A stretch of DNA of 64,000 nt from Tretioscincus oriximinensis (Eukaryota > Chordata > Lepidosauria > Squamata > Gymnophthalmidae), in assembly GCA_022410635.1 (NCBI GenBank), contig JAJVDF010000191.1, forward strand, positions 1,591,226 to 1,655,225, written 5' to 3'. How positions within the stretch are numbered: the stretch's first letter is position 1; the number at the start of each line of letters is the position of its first letter. This document shows, piece after piece, positions 49,401 to 61,366 of this stretch. The notes under the pieces were generated by a model. It had not been told where the DNA came from. It saw only the letters and a list, made by a program, of their open reading frames with translations, and made no database searches. The translations under genes were made by a program, and so were the position numbers.

Positions 49401-52400
49401 ACTGTCCCCAGGTTGAGCGAGGGAGAGAAAATTTGTACTCTATTCCACTTCTCCATTCTTTGACTACTATAATGCACTCTATGTGGGGCCACTCTTGAAA
49501 GACAGACTGGAGTGGTTTCCCCCCTATAGATCTGCCCATGCACTAAGATCTCAAGGAGAAGGCCTTCTGCTAGTTTCTCTCTTAGAAGAGGTGCAAGGGG
49601 TAGGGGCAGGAAGGCCTTCTCTGAAGTGGCACCCAGACACTGGGACAGCATCCCCCCCTAGAGCCTCGCCAGACTCCTACACTGTATAGCTTTCGGCCTG
49701 GTAAAAATGTCTCTCTTCACCCAGTCTCTTTGACACTTAGCTCTCTCTGCATTCTGTCCTTCTAGGGAGGGTGAGTGGGAGGGAGGATATGGCTCTTTTC
49801 AACAATTTACTAATATATTTACCCGCCTTGGGACCTTTGGTGTAGGGCGGAATATAAATTCCTAAAATAAATAAATAAAATAAAAATTGGGATGCTCAAC
49901 TGCTAAGGGGTAGAGGACCCTTGGTTAATAAAGCAGAAGGTGAAGATGGCTGGTTCTTCTTGATACCCTTATCCATGTTTACAGGAAACTAATTCCAGGG
50001 CAAAGACTTTGGGTCAGTTGGAAAGGTCTGGTGTTTTCTTTCAGGCCTCACCAGTTATATTTATTGTGAAATGATCCCCTCCCTTCTCCACACTATACAT
50101 ATAGGAAATGCCTTCTGCATAGGAAGGGATGATGTCGCACACAACCGAATGCTAGGTTAACGAGTCGCTTTTTTTCTCCTAGTGTTAAGTTGACAATATG
50201 CTGAAAGAGGCAGAAAATGCATGCAAAAGCATCGTTGCAGAGACACAAAATCTTTCGTAGTAACCTGGATATACAACCGCAAGCCAAAGGAGTGACAAAA
50301 GCTTTCTTGACACAAACCATCCTGCTGCTCCCATTCTTTGGGACACGTGGAGCAAGAAGTAACCTGGCACAACATATGAATATGAACACACACACGAAAT
50401 AAATTGAAATTGACAGCATCATTTTTCCAAACATTTCATTTATTTTGTAAATGAAGTGTTAGCATTAGACAGAAAAAGCAGCGCTTTTTGTTATAAAGGA
50501 ATTTTCTAAGTAAATGTTCTGGAATGTTCTAGGTACCTCAGATATCAATGAATACGCTATAGGTTCCTTAAATGTCCCAGAATGTTCTAAGCTCCTTAAA
50601 TGTCCCAGAATGTTCTAGGCTCCTTAAATATCTCTGAAAGTTCTAGGTTCTTTAAATGTTCCCAAATGTTCTAGGTTCTTTGCATTTTGAAATGCATTTC
50701 TTAAAAATCACAAATGGTTTTAGAAGAGAATGTCCAATAAATACTGGGTCATTTCTTACCACTATTTCTAAATATTCTATCCCTATACAGAAAGAGCTAA
50801 GACTCAACCTCATTTTGTTGTCCTCACTCTCTCATGCTTAATCTTATTTTCTTGACTATATCTTTCATCATTCATCGCTCTTAAGATTGTCATCTGTCCA
50901 GCATATTTGTTATTTTATATCTAAAGCGGAACACAGGTGGTTGTGACTGCATTTAAATTTGCTACCTTTTCCNCTATCAGATATAGGAAATATTTGAATA
51001 GATTCTTGGAAAACTGATGTTGTGCTAATGCAATGACAAAAAAAAAATATACTGAAAAAGGAAATGCAGGTTTCCTCAACGGAAACAAACAAAAATATGT
51101 CAACCTTAAAATAGTATTTTAGATTTTTGCTACACTGAAGCAAATCTCTGTATTCCAAGAGGGAAGCCACAGTGACTGATAACCCACCAAAGGTTTTTTT
51201 CTGGTGGTTATACCTAAATTTTTAATCCAGCTTCAGCTTACTTTGCAGGCACGGATAGTTCAGTCGCTTAGGAATTCGTCTCTCGCCTGGGAGATCGGGT
51301 TTCGAAGCCCTGTGTGGGACGTGGGGAGGGCTGAGCACCTTCCACTAGCCTGTAGCTCTAGCCAACCCAGGTATTCGAAAGCAGGAACTGCAAGAAATTG
51401 CTCCTGACTGCAAGTAGATACATGGGAACCACCAGAGCCTGGTGGGGAAGATAGAATGGAAGCCTTTGGGCAAAATATATCCTTGTAAGTCGCTTTGAGT
51501 CCCNTTGAAAGGTGAGAAAAGCGGGGTATAAGAACCAAGTTCTTCTTCTTCTTCTTTCAAAATAGAAAAACACAGCAGCAAAATAAACAGCAGTTTTCTT
51601 TCTGAGTTATCTAAACCAAATATAGATTTTGTGGATTCAATAATGCCAAAAGAAAACAGCTTGCCCCTTTGCTGATATTTCTCTCACACTGAAAGTGAAC
51701 TGAAGCTGGATTAAAATGTAGGTATGACCAGCACCTCTGCTTGCACATCAACAGCCTCAGCTGCAATTTTACATTTTATGCTTCTAGATTGATTCATTCG
51801 TTGTGTAAAAACTGTGGCTTCACTCTGAAAAACCACTGGATTTTACAAACTGTTAAATGGAGAAACATGCTCCAATAGCAATTCTCTTAACAGCAGATTT
51901 CCGCAGATTAAAACTTTTAAAATTGTTTTTATAATGCAGTGTTGCTTACATGTGGTTGTGTTTTGCTAGATAAGATGAGCTTTACAAAAACCACACAACC
52001 CAAAACAATGCAGCATATGGGGCAACGGTATTTTAAAATGTTGCTATATACACCCAAATAAAAAGTAGTGTCTAATCTATGGAATAATTTCTTAAGACTA
52101 TTAAAAGAGCAGCTCTGTAGGTCCTAGAAATAAACTACTTGCACGTTTAACTCATCTTCAGCCTTAAAGAACTGGACAGCCAGAGAAGCCAGTTTTTAAA
52201 TGGACTGAAACCCAGAAAAGTGTTTTTTTTTTTTAAAAAAAACAACCTTAATCCACTTTCTTTGAATGCTGGCTCCTTATTCTAAATAAACATATGCAAA
52301 ATCCTAGTGTTAGATATAAAACACAAGAACCATAAAGAGCTGCAAGTGACAAGTGGAAACTGACTCTGCTGTGTGAGCTACTTGCTGCTTTTTGGTCCTG

Positions 52401-55400
52401 GAAAATACAATATGGGTTCCAGGTTTTCCACCCAAAATAATATCCTACCTTTTCATTCTGCCTCAGCTGTTCTTGAAACCCCTTGCTCTCTCAGGCTTGC
52501 TTATTATATTATATTTGGGCAGCATGGATTTCCCAGGATATCCATGTTTTATGAAGGAGGAGGAGGGAGTGAAGAAGAAAGAAAAGAAGGAGGAGAAGGA
52601 GAAGAAGGGGGGAGAAAGAAGAAGGAAGGAAAGAAGGAGAAGGAGGAGAAGTTTTTACATTCTGCTTTTCTCAACCTGGGGAACTCAAAGCAGCTTACAT
52701 TACCGTAGCCTTGTGAAGCAGGTGGGGCTGAGAGATCCCCAAAGAACTGAGCCCAAGGCCATGCAGCTGGCTTCAGGGAGGAGCACAGAATCAAACACAA
52801 GACTATCAAATAAAAGTCTCACACTCTAGATTAGGTACTATTTCAGAAAACCCAAATATAACAAGTAAGCAATGCTTGGAAGTATCCATAGAGAGGCCAT
52901 TCTGCAAGCAGACAAGACTTTTTTCTACCTAAAATTCTGGGTTTCTCCCCCAACAGTATCAGCAGCCCCCTTACAAACCACCATCTTCTGCTCTCCTAAC
53001 AATTCTGCAGCATATGTGGAATAAGGATTATCTGTTCCATGGCAAGGTCAAAACCTCAAATCTGCAGACAACCAGCAGACAGAGCCCCTATTCTTAATAG
53101 CCCTCCATACCCAGCTGAGCTAATCTCCTTTCTAAGGAAGAGCTGAAGGCAAGGAAACATGAGCANGCATCTATGGAAAGAGAGCGATGACAAAGAAAAA
53201 GGAATTAAAAGGCAAAATAAAAGGTACAAGTCAACCTGCAGAGGACAAGGTGTGCCAAATGGTCCTGGCCACCCTTTTAGAACTTGAGGACTGCAAGTGG
53301 GCTGTTGTGTGTATTTCAAGGTGCCGCTTCCCCTTACAGTCATCACCTGTTGGTTGTGGTAACAATCAATTAATAAAACATATTGAGCAGTCAGACGACA
53401 GAGCTACATTGCAAAAGAAACAGAAAATAATTTCCTGAACAGGCGTCTTTGCTACATGTTCAAGAAAAGCTTGAGGTGCATCTACATGTTTTCTTCAGCA
53501 CTAGGAAACGCTAGGGAAGCACTAGGAAACACCAGGAAAGGACTAGGAAACGCTAGGAAAGGTTTCCGGAATCACTCACACGGAAATGTGAAGAAAAAAT
53601 TCTCATGCACATAAAAAATACAGGAGAAAAACAACTTCTGCAATGCTTTCTCCCATTGCAGTGTGATATATAATGCTGCACAGTGCAGCACACATGTGCA
53701 GTCACCGAAAACAGCAACTGAATGGCAACTACTGGCAATGATAAGAGACATCAACCGATTCAAACCCCCATCAGAGCACTTACACAAGGATTCGCCATTC
53801 ATCCCCAGCTGCCCGTCTTCCCTGAGAAATTCTTTTACATTCATGCTTCCACAGTAATCAGAATGGGCTGCAAAACACAAGGGAAAAGAAACAAAATAAA
53901 GGCACAGAAGGGGGAAAAAACATAGAGCTTAGGATGGGCCTTTGGGCAGGTAGACCCAAGAAGGCATACTTATGTGTCCTGGTGCAAATTTCTTAAAATC
54001 GGAGCAGCAGATTTCACAAGCAGATTGAGAGGTAGACTGGTAAATGCCCTTACTTGGGAGAGCAACACGCCATCCAGTCCCCTGCAAAGGAGAAAGCACA
54101 GGATTCTGCAGGCAAGNGGCAGCAGTTATGAAGAGGTGCTGTGGCTATTGAGTACCATCAAAATATTCGTGCCGGACTGCATGGTCATCACCATAAAATC
54201 ATAGAAATAGAATCCTAGAGTTGGAAGGGACCTCCAGGGCCATCGGGTCCAACCCCCTACTTAATGCAGGATTCANTAAACCATCCCAGACAGATGACTG
54301 ACCAATCTCTGTTTGAAGACTTCCAGTGAAGACGAACTCACCATCTCCTGTGGCAAACTGTTCCACTGGTTTATAACCCTGACTTTTAGAAAGTTTTTTC
54401 TGATATCTAATCTAAATCTACTCCCTTACAGTTTCATCCCATTGTTTCTAGTCCTTCCATGTGCCAATGAGAACAAGGCTAATCCCTCTGCTCTGTGGCA
54501 GCCCTTCAGATATTGATAGACAGCTATCAAGTCTCCTCTCAGTTTTCACTTTTGCAGACTAAACATCCCTCAATCCTTTAACCGTTCCTCATAGGACATG
54601 ATTTCCAGACCACACACCATCCTCTCCTCACTTTCGTGGGGGAGAAACAGAGGTTTCATTGTCTATTTCCATTGCCAATCTCCAGGGCAAGAATTGAGGG
54701 GTAAGGGGCTTCGCTTATGCTAATTCAAAGACATATTGAACCAGCGGTTCAAATTACCCTAAGATACTTAACAGTACAATAATTATACAGTAAAATAAAA
54801 GAAGTCAAAAAATGGTGTGTCTCATGCTCTAAACCAATATGGGTGCAGATGCCCATACCTCTGGGCAAACTGCCTATGATACAGATAACGTAGATAACAA
54901 TACAAAAACAAACTGAAGGAATGCTAATATAAATAATGTTCCTACTATTCACTTGCAGGGCATGCGTGAATTTTGCTAAGCATCATCAGCTAGTAACATT
55001 GAAAAGAAATAGTTTGAAATACCTTTCAACCGTCAAATAGTTGTGTGCTTACAATATTCTAATGCCTGTAATCAAACACAGGGCCTATCCGAGTCTTTGC
55101 TTCAAAGAGACAAGAACGCTTGCCTGGGAAGTGAATAGTAGTAACATTATTTCTGTTCAGCAAAGGAGCTAGCAGCACTTTGAGACTAACTTGAGAAAAG
55201 TGGTTGGCATAAGTTTTCGTAGACCTGTCTACGAAAACTTATGCCAACCACTTTTCTCAAGTTAGTCTCAAAGTGCTGCTAGCTCCTTTGCTGGACTTTC
55301 TGCTAGACTAACACGGCTATTTCTCTGAAATTATTTCTGTTAGCATTCAGTTTGTTTTTGTATTGTAATCTAGAGGTATGGACATCTGCACCCTTATTGG

Positions 55401-58400
55401 TTTAGAATGTACAATACATGACAAGAGACACACTTCTTTTATTGTTTCGCTGTATAATTGTACCGTTTAATTATCTTAAGAGTAATTACGACCTATTTCC
55501 AGGGAAAGGCTGGGAATCAAACTGATGGCTCTCCAAGCAGATTACTAGTGGAATTAGCCTGTTGTGTTATGATAATGCAACAGGCTCTAGCCTCTCCTTC
55601 CCCTTGCTCCCATTCATCAATGCCTCCCACCCACTCCCTCACCCCTTTCACTTGTTGCTTCTTCGTTTCATTNTTTCTTTCCGTTTTTCTTTCCTTTTTT
55701 TTCCTCCTTCCTTTTTTCTTCTTTATCTTCCTTCCTTCCCTCCCATCTTTCATCCATTCCTTAATTTCCCTCCCAGTACTGGTCCCAGTAATGAACCTTG
55801 GGGTACTCCACCTCACTTATTTCCACCCACAGAACTGTCAGTTTATAAACCGTACTTGTCTTTTTTAGCCAGTTTTCAACCCAGGACTCTGGTCTCTGGA
55901 GGCTGCCCAAGTTCCGAGCCCAGTCATTGGTCGTTAAAACTCGGAATGTTGAACTCTCCCGCACATCTTTTATTATTTATAATGATGATTTCTACGCAGT
56001 GAATTATTGCAACAGTGATAATGAAAATGTTTGCCATTGACTACTTCTGGTGAAAGGCTAGGGATCATACTTGGCTTCCCAGGCAGTTTGCTCTATCACA
56101 GCCTCTTCTAAACCTCCACAGAGTTTTCTTAGCAGCGATACAGAAGTAGCAAAGGCCCTCCAGCCATTCACATTTCTAGTGAAGAGTCACAAGCTCCCAA
56201 AACTGAGCCTGAATTTTGTTTGCACACAGATAATAAGACGAAAGTGATACATATGTTAATATATCTTCAGGGTTATCAACAATGTATTTTTAGTGTGTTT
56301 TTTAAGCCCACAAAGTCAATGCCTTGTCAAGAGGAAAAAAGGGTACAGCAGGAAAAAATTACACATTAATGTCTCGTATGCGGCACTTCTGCTTCCGAAA
56401 AGATGCTGGTGAAGANAGAAAGCGCTCAAGTGAAATGAAAGAAAGAAGCCAGTGAAATTACCATGGACAACACAAGACTATGACACAAAACAGGTGGAAG
56501 AGACGCAAGAGAAGGTGGCAGGATGTGAAGGCATTTCCCCAAGTGTGAGGCACCGCTGGACAGAGAGAAAGAAGTGCGTAAAACAAAATACCTTTACAAT
56601 CATAGCCCAGCTTCAGCAACATCATTTGAAAGAGCTGCACTATGAGTGACGTGAAAGAGGCTGCCGTATGCTGGGCTGTTCGCAGGATCTTATTTGTGTA
56701 GAAAGAGAGGCCCCCTATTAAAAGAGCATTGGTACAACGTTAGTTTTATTCCACTCTATCTCGAGACAGAGAAGGAATGCAAAACTAAGCAAAGAAGAAC
56801 AGCCTTGCTGGATTGGACCATAACCTAACTAGTCCAGAACTCTGTCTCACACCAAATATGGTCTAATAGGATTTTGGAAATGTTTTGAAATTTTTCTTCT
56901 TTGCAAACTGGACAGTCATGAACATAAGAGTTGCTCTGCTGAATCAGGCCGCAGCCCATCTAGCCTAGCATTTTGCCTTACACAGTGGCCCACCAATTGC
57001 ACCTGGGCAGTCTGAAGCAAAAGAAAGCAAAATCTTCACCTGTTCTCTCTTTTTTTTTAATAAAGTTTTTTTTATTTTTAAACATAGGCATAAGATACTA
57101 AGTCATACTTTAACACATCACAANCGGATACAACCTATTTCTACATCATATCATATTAATTATTTCTTCCTAATTCCGCCCTCCCTCACTGGATAGTTTC
57201 CCTTCTTCTATTAATATATGTATTTCTTTGCGGCCTGAGGATCTGTTTTATCATAGCTAAATGTTCAGTTCTCCCTTATCAATTAGACTGACTATACATC
57301 AAAAACATGTACCAATTTTCATCTATCTATTTCTTTGGCTTCTATTTATATTTGCTCTGTCCGTGATATAATTACCAATCAGCCAGGTAGTGCTGCCACT
57401 GACTTAGTTGCCATTTATTTTGGTCTTTCCTACCCCTGTTCTAAACTCCCTGAAATTATATTTCAGGAATCCTGCCTATTGTTTCATCCCAGAGACGGTA
57501 TCCATCCTAGTAGCTATTTATACCCTTGGCTTCCGTGAACGTATCTAATCCCTTCTTAAAATTATCCAGACTGTTAGCTGCCACCAGTACTGTGCCTCAG
57601 GTACTTGAGTACAGAAAAAAATTCTTGTTGGATGGGATGCACATTTACAATCTGTAATTAAAGCTGCTTTGAGGTTTTGTATTTAAGAACCAGAGTGGCA
57701 GTTCTTCAACTATGGAATTTACTTCCAGAAGAAGTGGTGATAGGTAGCAGCCTGGATAGCTTTGAGATAGCTTATGTTCTTAGTATTTCTTAATTTAAGG
57801 TCTACCAAGTTTTCTATTAAAATGCGCAAGGAGGCACGGCCTTTAAAACAGGTTTGTTTAATAATTCTCTCTCCTTGAACACTCAACATATGGAAAGGAA
57901 GGAATGAGGAAGTAAGTGCTAACTCTTCTGCTATTACACTCTCATCAAAAGAGATCTAAAGAAAAATACAGGCCTTATCATTAATAAAGGGAAGCAAATA
58001 CAATTTAACTACATAGTTCTGTTGAACTGGTTATTACAGAAACACTCAGAACCCATAGAATGTTATAGGAAATGACTACAAATTCAGAGACAATCAGAAC
58101 AGAAATAAAATTTGAAGACTAGGCACCTAGAAAGGGATCTGCCACACCCCACTATGCCTCAGTTATTCTGAACATGAAAGATGGCATGTTTACAAGAATC
58201 ATAGTTTACGCAGAGATCCAATTCCTGTGAATCTTTCTAGAGATAGGAGATCAAAAGCTTTGACAATGGTCATAAGGAATAATCATATGAATCATTGTGA
58301 GCTGTCTAGGGCATTTATTACGGTAATNAATAAATAAATAAGTAGTAACCCATTACTACTTGGTTGGTGTTATCTAAAAAGTGGTTTTAAACAAAACAAC

Positions 58401-61302
58401 AGAATGGCCTGTCCTTGCAAAACAGATAGGAGGCACCTAAGATTTCCACTTGCACAGGGAAAGATCACAGATGTATCTCTTTGGAACAACTTATTGAAAA
58501 AACTCTCAGAATTGTACATAAGAACATAAGAAGAGCCATAATGGATCAGGCCACAGCCCATCTAGTCCAGCATTTTGTGTCACACAGAGGCTCACCAGAT
58601 GCACCTGGGCAGTCTGAACAGAGGAAAGCAAAATATGCTCCTGTTTATGACTCCCTGCAAATGGTATTTCAGGAGTCCTGCCTGTTGCTCCATCCCGGAG
58701 GCAACATCCAGACATCCATCCTAGTATCCATTTATACCCTTGGTGTCCAGAAACCTGTCTAGTCCTGTCTTGAAAGGGTTGGATGCCTGAAACACAAGTA
58801 ACGCCAAATATTGTACGCACAAGAANCATTAGAGTTGATTCTTTTAATTAAAACAGAAAAAAAAATCAAAGATGTAACAAAAGAAGAATGATACAGTTTC
58901 CCTTTTAAGAGTGGGTTGAACAGAGACAAAGGTTTCCTGGTACAATCATATTTTATAATTATAGTTAACACTCCAGCCTCTATGGAATTCAGACAAATCA
59001 TTTCCTTCCTTTCTTATTACCAACCAGCATCACCTTATACTGCAACACCCTGGCTTACTTATACCTCTGATCACATGTACAACCTTAACAATGATCAGCA
59101 CATCTATTTGCATTTTCATTTACATACTTCTAGAAGTCTTTCCCTAGGCACTTGTTCATTCCATTGCATCTAAAGAAGCAGACCTAGGTTTGATTCACAT
59201 TCCACCTTATTATGTTCCAGAAAGTGATCTAAAATCCAGATTTTCTGGATAGTCCATCCCAGACTATCACATCCACGGCTTGTGCTAACTTGGAACAGCA
59301 CATGGACAGTAGACTCCTTAATCACTTTCTGGAGCAAATAAGACCAAGGGCAAATCAGGGCCTAATCTACAAAAGCTCACTCCATACACCTACCCAATAT
59401 TACTTACTGGATTTCTGTTTTTGGCTTCGATCCCTGGAATAGATTCTTGTGGAAGGCATGTAAGGAGCCGAATATGCCGTGAGGACCTCCTTCCGCTCTG
59501 ACAACATGCTGCAATCATTGCAGGTGTAGCCATTACTTAGTACTGTCTGATTCTCAGCTGCCGAGACGTCCCCATTGGCCTGGATCGCCGTCGTGTCTCC
59601 CCCTGCTGAATTGGAATAAATATCGAAAGAATTTGAAGTCTGAGTTTCTAGAGATGTAGAATAAAAATGAAAATTCTTGATCTCTTACCTTTGAAGTCTC
59701 CGTCATCATCGAGACCTAAAATAGACACACACACACAAAAGTTAGTGATAAACATAGGACGTCAACAGCTAATCACTGGATCAGAAATAATTATTTAGTT
59801 CTTATCTAGAATAATTAGAAAGCTATCCAGTTGAACATGCTGCTACAAGGGATATATATATACAGGGTGCTTCAAAAAATGTATACACACTTTGAACTTC
59901 CATAGAAAATTTATTTACTGTTCTACAAAGTTNAATTTCAGGAAATTAGAAAGCTTAAAGTCCAATGTAAATAAAATGTAAATAACAAATGTTAATACTG
60001 TTCAAATCGGGAAATCCTGAAATTTACATTTGCAATATCTATCAAATATGGCTACATTCCTAGGGCCATGATCTAGGGCCCCTAAGTTCTGATCCAACTT
60101 CAGTCCACTTTCAGAGCGACAGAACACAACAGCAAACTGGCAAGCGATTTCCTTTCAGCATTCTCTAACTCAGAAAACCCACTTTTGGTTTAGACAACGT
60201 GGAAAGAAAATGGCTATTTCGCTTTGTTGATACGTATTTCAGTTCTGACGGAGGACGGAAGTCAGATGGAAATTTAAATGTGACTGTGGCCTTGGTGGAA
60301 ATGTAAAAGCAATGAAAAGGTTCCCCCACCCACCCACCCCGACTATTAGGAATGCTAGATAACTGAGAAAGCAAAATGCTTCTGTTGCTCGATTACTACA
60401 TTTGCTCTAATTTGCAGCTCAAGACACAGTTATGGGGGAGGGGGGGGAATAAAAGGCTAGAAATGCCAAAATCAACACTTTTTAAAGTGTTTCTTGTGGA
60501 GATTTCTTCCTTGTGGAGATACAGGGATGCTTGCAACTAGGCTAGAGAAATAGCACACGGCCAACGACAATAATGGCACCTTACTCTGCTTACGCAGGAT
60601 CAAAATCTTCTGAAAGCTGCCTTGCCCCTCTGGTGTCCACTCCTGTATTCCTTACATCAGAATAAGGGGAAATTGGGCCTGAACGGAGTCAGGCCTTGAG
60701 TCAGAAAGGGTTTATTAGGTAGCAAAAACCTGTATATGTTACACTCTTGGTTTCCTGGTGTTCTGTAACCCCCACCCCCACTATCACAATTACCTGCCTC
60801 GCTAAAATATGAAAAAGAGACATATCATTCTGTCACTAATAAAATTACGTCCTCTAGACTGCACAAGAGCTGATTTGCAAAGTGAAGTAGGGAAACAAAC
60901 TAGAAAGGCAACATTGCAAGCAGCAAATAAGGTTTCCAACCTTAAGAAGATTAGGTCTTTACACCCTGCTTTTCTCAACCCGAAGGGAATCAAAGGGGCA
61001 CCCATAACTTTCTATTCTTCTCTTCACAACAGACACCATTGTGAAGTAGTTGGGGCTGAGAGAGCTCTGAAGAACTGTGACTATCCAAAGTCACCCAGCT
61101 GGCTTTTCTGGAGGAGTTTAGAATTGAACCAAGAGACTTTCTGATAAGAATCTGATGCTCTTAGCTACTGCACCACACTGGTGTAACTGACTAATGCCAA
61201 CTGACTATGATTATTGTGGCCTGGTAGTGAACTGGCAGCCAATGTACACTTTCTCAGCTGTAAAACTGGGAAAGCCATTGTTTACTGACACAGCTTTGTC
61301 TA

Positions 61303-61366
<64 letters not shown>

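Noticed and set aside
51247..51320. Functional tRNA gene
   Set aside because: Box A and box B are present, but the sequence continues into a SINE body with a LINE-like tail and does not fold as a clean cloverleaf.
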